DNA of 43,762 bases from Bacteroidota bacterium. GTDB taxonomy: Bacteria > Bacteroidota > Bacteroidia > Bacteroidales > GCA-2748055. The position numbers and the translations under genes were made by a program. This document shows positions 17,518 through 25,185 of the stretch, piece by piece. Position 1 is the stretch's first letter; every line of letters begins with the position of its first letter. Where the stretch lies: contig JAHEEC010000027.1 of assembly GCA_024640885.1 (NCBI GenBank), forward strand, positions 1-43,762, read 5' to 3'. The notes below the pieces were generated by a model, which was not told where the DNA came from, ran no database searches, and saw only the letters and a program-made list of their open reading frames with translations.

Positions 17518-18537
17518 CTATGGCAGGAGCGATGGATTCTGCCGGGACGCTTTAAGGATCCCATCCATGAGCCGGTTGTTGTCCTCATCGATCCTGATCC
17601 TGGCAGGATCCTGGTCGAACCACTCCACGGTGCGCCTGATTCCCTCCCTGAAGGGAATGGTGGCCACATAACCCGGGACGAAACGCTTGATCTTGGTATT
17701 ATCGAAGATCACACTGCAGGCTTTGTCTCCCTTCAGGTTACCGGTCATCCAGGCCTGGCCCAACTTCTCGGCCTCCCGGCAAATGATATCCGTGGTCACA
17801 TGGACGGCCCTCAGGGGGACCCCGGCAGCTTCTGCAACCGCTTCATAGATCTGGTTCCATGTGAGCACCTCGTCTGATGTAATGTGAAAGCTGTGACCGA
17901 TAGCCTGCATATTACCCATCAGGCCAACGAAACCCTTGGCAAAATCCCTGGAATGGGTCAGCACCCATAGGGAAGAGCCATCCCCATGAATGATCACCTC
18001 CTTTCCCGCCCTCATCCGGTCAATGATGGTGAAATCTTCCCAGCTGCCGATGGCCACCGGGATCACCGTTTCGTAGGTGTGAGAGGGCCTTACAATGGTT
18101 ACAGGGAATCCATTCTCCCGGTAGGCTTTCATAAGCAGTTCCTCACAGGCGATCTTATCACGGGAATAGTCCCAGAAAGGATTGGCCAGGGGAGTGGACT
18201 CGGTAATGAAAGGGTGGGAGGGTGGTTTCTGGTAAGCTGATGCGGAGCTGATAAAAATATACTGTTTGCACTTTCCCTTAAAATACGCAATATCCCGCTC
18301 AACCTCCCAGGGTTTGTATGCGATAAAGTTCACCACCACACCGAATTCATCTTCCTGGATGAGCGTTTTGATCGTCTCCACATCGTTCATGTCAGCGGTG
18401 AGGAGTGTGGCATTTTCCAATCCCGGTCTTTTGCGCAGGCCCCTGTTTAAAAGGTATAGATCAAAACCCTTTTCCATGGACAGTGAGGCACAGGCGGTTG
18501 AAATGTTACCTGTCCCCCCGATAAAAAGCGCTTTCAT
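17518..18537 (-). CDS. NAD-dependent epimerase/dehydratase-like SDR
   Basis: The 339-residue extended short-chain dehydrogenase has an N-terminal G-G-T-G-N-I-S nucleotide motif, a D-M-N-D adenine-site segment and the S-S-A-S-A-Y region. The active-site Y-x3-K is Y-S-R-D-K. It has the extended-SDR substrate domain, so sugar-nucleotide epimerase/dehydratase or sugar-reductase activity is likely; the substrate cannot be read from the sequence. ATG at 18537 places the glycine motif at residue 7 as expected; the longer frame upstream crosses the divergent promoter. It is divergent from the Zn-dehydrogenase with 43 bp between starts, so the two may share regulation. Confidence 0.88.
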   Translation of the reverse strand: MKALFIGGTGNISTACASLSMEKGFDLYLLNRGLRKRPGLENATLLTADMNDVETIKTLIQEDEFGVVVNFIAYKPWEVERDIAYFKGKCKQYIFISSASAYQKPPSHPFITESTPLANPFWDYSRDKIACEELLMKAYRENGFPVTIVRPSHTYETVIPVAIGSWEDFTIIDRMRAGKEVIIHGDGSSLWVLTHSRDFAKGFVGLMGNMQAIGHSFHITSDEVLTWNQIYEAVAEAAGVPLRAVHVTTDIICREAEKLGQAWMTGNLKGDKACSVIFDNTKIKRFVPGYVATIPFREGIRRTVEWFDQDPARIRIDEDNNRLMDGILKASRQNPSLLP

Positions 18538-18580
18538 TTTTTTATTATTTTTAGTTCTTATCAATATAAGCATTAAGTCA

Positions 18581-19615
18581 ATGAAAGCAATGAAGCTAAC
18601 CGGCATCCGGGAGATGGAGATGATGGAGGTGCCCACCCCGTCCATATTGAATGACAGGGATGTGCTGATCAGGATGAAAACCCTGGGCGTGTGCGGATCC
18701 GATATCCACTACTATTTGACGGGAAAGATTGGAAGCCAGGTGGTTCAATATCCATTTACCGTGGGGCATGAAGGGGCCGGCCAGGTGGAGGCTGTGGGGA
18801 GAGGCGTAACCAGTGTGGTTCCCGGTGACCGGATTGCCATTGAACCTGCCATGCCCTGCTGGGAGTGTGACCAGTGTCTTGCTGGAAGACCGCATACCTG
18901 CCGGAAACTGAAGTTCCTGGGTTGCCCCGGTCAGGCCGAAGGCTCCCTTTCGGAATACATCGTGATGCCCGAAACCAGTTGTTTCAAGATCGCAAAGGAC
19001 ATGACCTACGATGAGGCTGCCATCTCGGAGCCCCTCGCCATAGGGCTGTATGCAGTGAAACAATCCATATCCATGGAGGGGGCCAGGATCGGGATCCTGG
19101 GATTTGGTCCCATCGGGATGAGCGTCATGCTTGCTGCACAGGCCCTTGGGGCCGCCGAAATCTATGTCACCGACCGGATTGATGAACGGCTCGGGATCGC
19201 AGGACGCAGTGGCGCCAGCATGACCGCCAATCCGGACAGGGAAGATGTGGTGGAGAAGATCAGTGCCAGGGTGCCAGAATTGCTGGATGTGGTGTTCGAA
19301 TGCTGCGGTCAGCAGGATGCCGTTGACAATGCGGTGGACCTCCTGAAACCTGGAGGAAAGCTCATGATCATCGGGATCCCCGAATTTGACAGGTGGAGCT
19401 TCAAGGTGGATGCCTCACGGCACAAGGAATTATGCATCCAGCATGTAAGAAGACAGAATGAAGCCCTCAGGCCGGCCCTGAAGATGATGGAGCAGGGAAA
19501 AATAAACGTGGAATCCATGACCACCCACCGCTTTGATTTTAAGGATGCCAGGGCAGCATTTGACCTGGTGGCAGGGTACGCGGACGGAGTGATGAAAGCC
19601 ATGATCGATTTTTGA
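18581..19615 (+). CDS. Zinc-dependent sorbitol/xylitol-type alcohol dehydrogenase
   Basis: This 344-residue medium-chain dehydrogenase has catalytic zinc ligands Cys38 (G-V-C-G-S-D-I-H-Y-Y), His63 and Glu64 (G-H-E-G), structural-zinc cysteines 93, 96, 99 and 107, and the NAD Rossmann motif G-I-L-G-F-G-P-I-G. The C-G-S-D-I-H-Y-Y motif is typical of polyol dehydrogenases (sorbitol, xylitol, L-idonate-like), which interconvert polyols and ketoses. ATG at 18581 is chosen over long upstream frames that run antisense through the SDR gene; ATG at 18590 is also possible. It heads a run with the PIG-L gene (59-bp gap) and a DUF1080 gene. Confidence 0.9.
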   Translation: MKAMKLTGIREMEMMEVPTPSILNDRDVLIRMKTLGVCGSDIHYYLTGKIGSQVVQYPFTVGHEGAGQVEAVGRGVTSVVPGDRIAIEPAMPCWECDQCLAGRPHTCRKLKFLGCPGQAEGSLSEYIVMPETSCFKIAKDMTYDEAAISEPLAIGLYAVKQSISMEGARIGILGFGPIGMSVMLAAQALGAAEIYVTDRIDERLGIAGRSGASMTANPDREDVVEKISARVPELLDVVFECCGQQDAVDNAVDLLKPGGKLMIIGIPEFDRWSFKVDASRHKELCIQHVRRQNEALRPALKMMEQGKINVESMTTHRFDFKDARAAFDLVAGYADGVMKAMIDF

Positions 19616-19674
19616 ACCAGTTGCATGCCAGGAAGATTGGATAGATCACAACCATTATACATAAAGCCAACCCC

Positions 19675-20508
19675 ATGAAAACACTTCTGTCAACCATTGT
19701 TGCCCTGCTGATCCCGTTTCTGGCTGCTTCACAACCGGAGCTACCCGTCCAACAGTGGGAAGGGAAGACCATATTGCTCATAGGTGCCCATCCTGACGAC
19801 GATGCCTACTCAATGGGAACCCTGGCAATGCTGAATGCCAATGGTAACCAGGTTTACATTGCCATCCTCACCACGGGTAACGTGGGGACGTTGGATCCGG
19901 ACCTCGGGATGGTGGACCTGGCTTTGATCAGGAAACAGGAAGAGCAGGCTGCCCTGGCGGTCCTGGGAATCCCGGGCGACCATTACATCAACCTGGGGTA
20001 TGATGACGGAATGCTGGAGTTTGAAGATCAGAAAGCCGTGGTTTCGGAGCTCGTCAGGGTTATTCGGAAGGTCAGGCCCCAGGTGATCTTTGCATTTGAT
20101 CCTGGCAAGGGGGGCCAGCGATGGCACAAGGCAGACCACAGGGCCGCAGCATTGCTGGCAGCCGATGCAGCCAGGGCAGCCATGTGGCCCCTGATGTTCC
20201 AGGGACAGATCACTGTCGAAGGGCTGAAAGCTCATACGGTTGAGGAGTATCTTCTGTATGATTCAGCTGAAAAGGACAAAAACACCTGGGTGGATATATC
20301 GGCCTATAAAGAGAAAAAAGTGGAGGCCATGTCCCGGTATGTGAGCCAGTGGAGCTCAGGATGGTATGATTACAAGGGGCCGGAGCTGACGGAAGAGGAG
20401 GCCATGGAGGTGAAGGAGCGGGTCAGCCAGAGGATTGAATACAAGGAAGGAATTCCCGTGGAGGGATTCCGCCATTACAAAGGATTGCCGGACAACATCG
20501 GACGATGA
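19675..20508 (+). CDS. Exported PIG-L (LmbE) family deacetylase
   Basis: The 277-residue protein has a signal peptide (residues 1-19, ending A-A-S-Q) and the zinc-binding A-H-P-D-D motif at 38-42. The second metal motif H-x2-D-H is at 151-155 (R-W-H-K-A-D-H). Family members remove N-acyl (usually acetyl) groups from amino-sugar conjugates such as GlcNAc-PI or mycothiol precursors. Export makes the substrate extracytoplasmic, for instance an oligosaccharide. It lies between the Zn-dehydrogenase and a DUF1080 lipoprotein, so a role in preparing a glycan or glycoside for breakdown is plausible. The actual substrate is unknown. Confidence 0.9.
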   Translation: MKTLLSTIVALLIPFLAASQPELPVQQWEGKTILLIGAHPDDDAYSMGTLAMLNANGNQVYIAILTTGNVGTLDPDLGMVDLALIRKQEEQAALAVLGIPGDHYINLGYDDGMLEFEDQKAVVSELVRVIRKVRPQVIFAFDPGKGGQRWHKADHRAAALLAADAARAAMWPLMFQGQITVEGLKAHTVEEYLLYDSAEKDKNTWVDISAYKEKKVEAMSRYVSQWSSGWYDYKGPELTEEEAMEVKERVSQRIEYKEGIPVEGFRHYKGLPDNIGR

Positions 20509-20547
20509 ACAACTTGATACTCATATTTTAAACCTAAATGAAAAGAA

Positions 20548-21315
20548 ATGAAAGCATTAACCCTTACAATGACCGTACTGGCCATCCTGGTACTCAATGC
20601 CTGCAACACGCAAGAGGTGGGAATCGGGGCCAAGGCACCGGCAGGTGCTGAAATTCTGTTCGACGGCAGCCGTGCATCACTTGATGAAAACTGGACCTAC
20701 TGGGAAGGACCGAGGTTCTCAGCCCAACTCCCGATCAAATGGGAAATTGTGGATGATCCTATGGACCAGGGCACTGTCGTGAACAGCAACGACCCTGCAG
20801 CTGCAGGTGGTTTGTATGGTTCGGCGGATATAGTGACCAAAAAAGCGTACCGGGACTTCAGGCTCCATGTGGAGTTCCTCATTGAGACAGAAGGCGGGAA
20901 TTCGGGAGTCTACCTGCAGAACAGGTACGAAATACAGATCCTGGACGGGGACTCCACCATGCATGGACTGGGCGCGGTGATCAATGAGACCGAATCGCCC
21001 TATTATGCCTATAATGGTGTGGGGAAATGGAACTCCTATGACTTCACATTTCGTGCAGCCCGGTTCGAGAATGGCCAACGGAGTGAAAAAGCACTGGTAA
21101 CCAACTACTTCAACGGAATAAAAGTCTATTCCAATATTGGAATCAACCAGGTCTGGGGAGGACCCAATTCTGGCATTGATGGCGGAAATGATGACGGGAA
21201 GGGGATTACCGATACCCCCGGCGGGATTAAATTGCAGGCCGAGGGATATCCGGTCCTTTACAGGAATGTGTGGATCAAGGAGCTGGACCTGGTGGAAGCC
21301 GATACGGATTTTTAG
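20548..21315 (+). CDS. DUF1080 (3-keto-disaccharide hydrolase family) lipoprotein
   Basis: The 255-residue protein has a lipoprotein signal with lipobox L-N-A-C near residue 19 and a single concanavalin-like DUF1080 domain (PF06439, '3-keto-disaccharide hydrolase'). Signatures include I-L-F-D-G near the N-terminus, G-G-N-S-G-V-Y-L-Q-N-R-Y-E-I-Q (about 115-129) and the C-terminal G-G-I-K-L-Q-A-E-G-Y-P-V-x-Y-R-N. Family members act on 3-keto-glycosides or related oxidised sugars outside the cytoplasm. It is preceded by PIG-L with a 39-bp gap and followed by a hairpin terminator. Confidence 0.9.
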   Translation: MKALTLTMTVLAILVLNACNTQEVGIGAKAPAGAEILFDGSRASLDENWTYWEGPRFSAQLPIKWEIVDDPMDQGTVVNSNDPAAAGGLYGSADIVTKKAYRDFRLHVEFLIETEGGNSGVYLQNRYEIQILDGDSTMHGLGAVINETESPYYAYNGVGKWNSYDFTFRAARFENGQRSEKALVTNYFNGIKVYSNIGINQVWGGPNSGIDGGNDDGKGITDTPGGIKLQAEGYPVLYRNVWIKELDLVEADTDF

Positions 21316-21369
21316 GAGCCGGACCTGCTGGAAAACCTTTCCGGCTCTTAGAGGCTGAAACCGGAAAGG
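21316..21369. terminator. Bidirectional terminator with two competing hairpins
   Basis: Two stems share the middle segment. GAGCCGGA (21316-21323) pairs with TCCGGCTC (21340-21347). CCTTTCCGG (21336-21344) pairs with CCGGAAAGG (21361-21369). The second stem, read on the minus strand, is followed by TTTTCC, a short T-run after the sugar porter's stop. The first stem begins 1 bp after the DUF1080 stop. The location between convergent genes supports termination in both directions. Confidence 0.65.
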
Positions 21370-21372
21370 GTT

Positions 21373-22698
21373 CTACTTTGACCAGAGGTGTTCGATCTCT
21401 TCGAGGGATCTTCCTTTGGTTTCCCGGATGTAAAACCGGGCAATCAACAGTTGCAGAACAGACATGGCCGAGAGGAAGAGGAATGTGACCGAACCTCCCA
21501 GGGCATCAAGCACATAAGGAAAGAACAACACCACGAGAAAATTGAACACCCACTGGGTGAAGGATGCAAGTGCCACAGCCTGACCGCGGATCCGGTTGGG
21601 GAACATCTCAGCAACCAGGGTCCAGAAAGCAGGACCGATGCATGAGGCAAAGAAGGCAATGAACAGCATGATGCAGATGGTGGTAAAGAGCGGGTTCATT
21701 TCAAAGTGGAATGCAGCTGCGAGCATCAGCAACGTGATGGCCATGCCCGAGGAACCGATCAGGTAGAAGGTCTTTCTCCCCAGCCTGTCAATAAGCCAGA
21801 CTGCGAAGAAGGTGAATGCAAAATTGACCAACCCGATGAGGGAGGTTTGAAGCAATGCATTCCTTATCTCCAGTCCGGCCGCCATTAAGATCTTTGGAGC
21901 ATAATCCACGACGGTATTGATACCGGTGATCTGCACAAATACCGAAAGCAGAAGCCCCAGGACCACCACCTTTCGGAACCTGGGTGAGAAAAGCACCCTC
22001 AGGCTGGTTCCGCTGTCGGTCTCCAGCAGGCTTTTTTCGATTGAGGCAATTTCCGTCCCTGCGAAATCTTCTCCTCCGATCCTTGCCAGCACCTTTGCAG
22101 CCTGCTCCCTGAAACCGGCTTTCACCAGCCATCTTGGGCTTTCGGGGATGAATATAAGGCCGGTGAAGAAGACCACCGAAGGGATTAGTCCTGTGGCGAA
22201 CATCCATCTCCAGTTCTGATCCACGTCATGAAGTGCATAGTTGACCACGTAAGAGACCAGGATCCCCATGGTTATAGCCAGCTGGTATATGGTTACAAGA
22301 GTTCCCCTGATCCTGGAAGGGGCAACCTCTGCCACGTACATGGGGGAGAGGACCGATACCGCCCCGACGGCCAGTCCTCCCAGGACGCGGAATGTAATAA
22401 AAAAAGGTGCCGAATGGGCCAGGGCCATCCCTGTGCAGGAAACGGCGAAGAAGAGGGCCACAGTAATGAGCAAACGCCTGCGTCCATATTTTTCTGTCAG
22501 TGCCCCGGTCCCGAAAGCGCCCGCGACACAGCCTGCCAGGATGGAACTTACGCCCCATCCAAGCTGTAGCTCATCCCAATGAAAGTATGGCTGGATAAAT
22601 GGGATTGCACCGGATATTATGCCCACATCGAATCCGAACATGAGACCGCCGATGGTGGCAACCAGGCTGATAAAATAAAGGTATGGCCTGCCCTTCAC
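21373..22698 (-). CDS. Sugar porter family MFS transporter
   Basis: The 441-residue, 12-helix major facilitator has sugar-porter signatures: G-F-D-V-G near residue 22, the G-R-R loop after helix 2 and the second-half loop D-R-L-G-R-K. The P-E-S-P-R-W-L motif after helix 6 and the final E-T-K-G-R-S-L-E-E-I-E block complete the family pattern. It should import a monosaccharide or small glycoside by proton symport across the inner membrane; the substrate is not readable. The start codon is GTG (22696-22698), and it overlaps the upstream DUF1080 stop by 1 bp, so the two are translationally coupled. It is the last gene of a Gfo/Idh-DUF1080-MFS operon. Confidence 0.93.
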   Translation of the reverse strand: MKGRPYLYFISLVATIGGLMFGFDVGIISGAIPFIQPYFHWDELQLGWGVSSILAGCVAGAFGTGALTEKYGRRRLLITVALFFAVSCTGMALAHSAPFFITFRVLGGLAVGAVSVLSPMYVAEVAPSRIRGTLVTIYQLAITMGILVSYVVNYALHDVDQNWRWMFATGLIPSVVFFTGLIFIPESPRWLVKAGFREQAAKVLARIGGEDFAGTEIASIEKSLLETDSGTSLRVLFSPRFRKVVVLGLLLSVFVQITGINTVVDYAPKILMAAGLEIRNALLQTSLIGLVNFAFTFFAVWLIDRLGRKTFYLIGSSGMAITLLMLAAAFHFEMNPLFTTICIMLFIAFFASCIGPAFWTLVAEMFPNRIRGQAVALASFTQWVFNFLVVLFFPYVLDALGGSVTFLFLSAMSVLQLLIARFYIRETKGRSLEEIEHLWSK

Positions 22699-23471
22699 TA
22701 AAGCGCTTTGATCTTGATGTTACGGAACCATACCTTGCTCCCGTGGTCCTGAAGGCATATTTTGCCCGTTTTTGAAAACCCGTAATCGGGATATTCGTCC
22801 CACTTGCCACTGTTGCGTCTTTCTGTCCAGTCCTCGCTCCAGGGAACAAATTCAAGCACCTTTTTTCCGTTAAGCCAGTATTCCGCAAGCTCCTCGGTGA
22901 AAACGATCTTCGAAGAGTTCCAGTCCCTAAGGTTCACCTGCTTCAGCTCTTTGTCGGGAAGGTACATGGCATAATCGGCGCCGGTCATCTGCCAGGGTTC
23001 AAGTGTGACCGAATCCCCATTTTCATCCCGGAAGCCGTCATCCTCGATAAGCTGGTATTCCGGTCCGGTTTCATAGGCAGCTTTATATTTTTCGCCTTCC
23101 ACCACGTGGTACATCACACCGCTGTTGCCATGGGGCCCAAGCTTCCATTGCCATTTCAGGATGAAATTATCATATTCACCAACAGTTACGATATCTCCCC
23201 CGATATCACCGCCCAGACCCTGTCCCACAAGGCAGCCGTCCTCCACGACCCATCCGGAAATGATCTCCTCGTTAAAATTTTTCCAGCCTTCCGTGGTATT
23301 GCCGTCGAACAGAAGGAGCCAACCTTCGTTTATTTCGTCGGGGGTGAGCACATTCATCTCAGGCACTGCTTCATCTGCAGGGGTAGTGTCCGAGTTTTGT
23401 TTGGCCTGCTGGTTGCATGAGATGGTAAAAAATCCAAAGATTGCGATCGCTGCAATATTGATTGTCTTCAT
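22698..23471 (-). CDS. DUF1080 (3-keto-disaccharide hydrolase family) lipoprotein
   Basis: The 257-residue lipoprotein has a lipobox T-I-S-C near residue 19 followed by an Asn/Gln-rich linker. The DUF1080 domain starts at W-L-L-L-F-D-G-N-T-T-E-G-W and contains G-P-H-G-N-S-G-V-M-Y-H and the E-Y-Q-L-I-E-D-D-G segment, with a C-terminal I-C-L-Q-D-H-G-S-K-V-W-F-R-N-I-K-I-K end. The final strand motif is the family hallmark. It lies between the Gfo/Idh gene (28 bp upstream) and the sugar porter (1-bp overlap), which suggests stepwise oxidation, cleavage and uptake in one operon. Confidence 0.92.
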   Translation of the reverse strand: MKTINIAAIAIFGFFTISCNQQAKQNSDTTPADEAVPEMNVLTPDEINEGWLLLFDGNTTEGWKNFNEEIISGWVVEDGCLVGQGLGGDIGGDIVTVGEYDNFILKWQWKLGPHGNSGVMYHVVEGEKYKAAYETGPEYQLIEDDGFRDENGDSVTLEPWQMTGADYAMYLPDKELKQVNLRDWNSSKIVFTEELAEYWLNGKKVLEFVPWSEDWTERRNSGKWDEYPDYGFSKTGKICLQDHGSKVWFRNIKIKAL

Positions 23472-23499
23472 GGGTAAGGGATTTGATTGTTAAGATTAT

Positions 23500-25002
23500 T
23501 TATTCCGGAAGGGTCCAGCCCTCCCTGTAATTATGTTTGATATACTCCTTTACGGTCTCCTCAGCATTGAGGGTCACATATTTGGTGTCAAAGTGCGGAT
23601 GGCCATCGATCACTTTGAAATCATCGGATGATACGATTCTCAACTGGTCATTGCTGCCAATGTTGGTGAACCGCATGTTCGGGCCATCCCATAGCAACTC
23701 CCTCTCCAGGCTCTGTAGGCGGACTGCCAGGACACCCATGACCACCATTTCGTTGAAGGGGCCGGCCATGTCAAAGTTTGACATGGGCTGGATGCGGTTT
23801 TCCGGGCTCTCCTTGCAGGCACGGATCCAGTCCTGTTCGTGGGGCCAGTCCATGATCCCGCCCACCTCATATCCCTCGATCCTTCGAAGGGTTTCAGGTA
23901 CATTTGGCTGCCTGCCTGACAGGAGCCTGGGATGGACCCCGCCCAGATTGCATAGCAGTTTATCCCTGGTCCCTACGAAGAGGCATCCTCCCATCTCATC
24001 CTCCATGAGGGGGTGGCCATCGGCCAGCTCCACCGGCCTGGAGGGCATCATTCCCCCGTCATACCAGAAAACTTTCACTTCGGGCATCTTCACTTTCACA
24101 CCGGCAGCCAGTTTTTTTCGTTCCGGAAAAGTATACTCCACCACCTGGGCCTGAGGGGCACTTTCAGTGTTCACCAGGGTGGAAGAGCCCTGGACCCTTG
24201 TGGGATATTCCAATTGCAATGCGGAAAAAACGGGATTGAGAATGTGGCAGGCCATATCTCCAAGGGCTCCCGTCCCAAAGTCCCACCAGCCCCTCCAGTT
24301 CCAAGGTGTGTAGATCTCATGAAAGGGCCTCATGGGTGCGGGCCCGATAAAGAGGTCCCAGTTCAGCGTTTCGGGCGGGGTCATCACCTCCTTGGGTCTT
24401 TCCAGTCCCTGTGGCCAGATGGGCCGGTTGGTCCACGCATGGACCTCCCTGATTTCCCCGATCTCCCCGTTCCAGATCCACTCCTCCACGGTCCGGGCCT
24501 CCGGGGACGAGTTTCCCTGGTTGCCCATCTGGGTGGCCACCTTGTATTCCCGCGCCAGGCGAGTGAGGAGCCTCGATTCATAGACGGAATGGGTCAGGGG
24601 CTTCTGGCAGTAGACATGCTTGCCCATTTTTATGGCAGTGGCTGCAATGGCCGCATGGGTGTGGTCCGCTGTGGCGATCATTACCCCATCAATATCATCG
24701 CCCATCTCCTCCAGCATCCTGCGCCAATCCCAGTAGCGCTTTGCGCGCGGATAATCATCAAAACACGCCTGTGCGTATTTCCAGTCCACATCACAAAGGG
24801 CCACAATCTGCTCACTATTCATGGCTCCAAGGTTTACGCGGCCTTTTCCACCGATCCCTACGCCGGCGATGTTCAATTTGTCGCTGGGGGCCACGTGGCC
24901 CAGGGTTCTCCCCATCACATAGCTGGGGATGATGGTGAGACCGGCTGCCGCAGCTGCACCAGCCTTTAGAAAAGTACGTCTTGGAATGTGCTCTTTTTTC
25001 AT
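23500..25002 (-). CDS. Tat-exported Gfo/Idh/MocA oxidoreductase, QKP variant
   Basis: The 500-residue protein has a Tat signal (R-R-T-F-L-K at residues 8-13 before an Ala-rich h-region). A Rossmann domain follows (G-V-G-I-G-G-K-G near 48) with the Gfo/Idh/MocA C-terminal beta domain. The catalytic E-K-P motif reads Q-K-P (residues 133-135), preceded by Y-C, with Lys134 retained. The substrate-side W-W-D-F-G-T-G-A-L-G-D-M-A-C-H is present. Members use tightly bound NAD(P) to oxidise or reduce sugar hydroxyls; Tat export carries the protein, already folded with cofactor, to the periplasm. It leads the operon with DUF1080 and MFS genes and is divergent from another Gfo/Idh gene at 25186. Confidence 0.93.
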   Translation of the reverse strand: MKKEHIPRRTFLKAGAAAAAGLTIIPSYVMGRTLGHVAPSDKLNIAGVGIGGKGRVNLGAMNSEQIVALCDVDWKYAQACFDDYPRAKRYWDWRRMLEEMGDDIDGVMIATADHTHAAIAATAIKMGKHVYCQKPLTHSVYESRLLTRLAREYKVATQMGNQGNSSPEARTVEEWIWNGEIGEIREVHAWTNRPIWPQGLERPKEVMTPPETLNWDLFIGPAPMRPFHEIYTPWNWRGWWDFGTGALGDMACHILNPVFSALQLEYPTRVQGSSTLVNTESAPQAQVVEYTFPERKKLAAGVKVKMPEVKVFWYDGGMMPSRPVELADGHPLMEDEMGGCLFVGTRDKLLCNLGGVHPRLLSGRQPNVPETLRRIEGYEVGGIMDWPHEQDWIRACKESPENRIQPMSNFDMAGPFNEMVVMGVLAVRLQSLERELLWDGPNMRFTNIGSNDQLRIVSSDDFKVIDGHPHFDTKYVTLNAEETVKEYIKHNYREGWTLPE

Positions 25003-25144
25003 GGTTTGTCAGGAATAGGATGTGCATTTTTATAACCAACTAAAAATAGTAATATTTTGCGGATTCATTGCCCCCGGTGCCCGCGAACAAAAGGGAACTT
25101 CAGTTTGATGGGATTTCAGTGGCGAACCAGGCAGTTTTTTGGTA

Positions 25145-25162
25145 ATTTAATGCGCATTAAAT
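25145..25162. promoter_or_regulatory. Perfect 18-bp palindrome between divergent Gfo/Idh genes
   Basis: ATTTAATGCGCATTAAAT is an exact 18-bp palindrome centred between 25153 and 25154. It lies 23 bp upstream of the 25186 ATG in the 183-bp divergent gap. About 0.17 such perfect palindromes are expected by chance in the window. A -7-like TAATTTAA (25143-25150) overlaps its left arm. A minus-strand -7-like TATTTTTA (25041-25048) could serve the 25002 gene. The form suits a dimeric repressor, but the cognate regulator is not identified in the window. Confidence 0.6.
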
Positions 25163-25185
25163 GGACCATTCATAAAAAAACTGTC

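Noticed and set aside
24013-24969. 318-codon open frame antisense to the 23500 Gfo/Idh gene
   Set aside because: Pro/Gly/His-rich composition with no domain or signal; it mirrors the codons of a well-conserved gene on the other strand.
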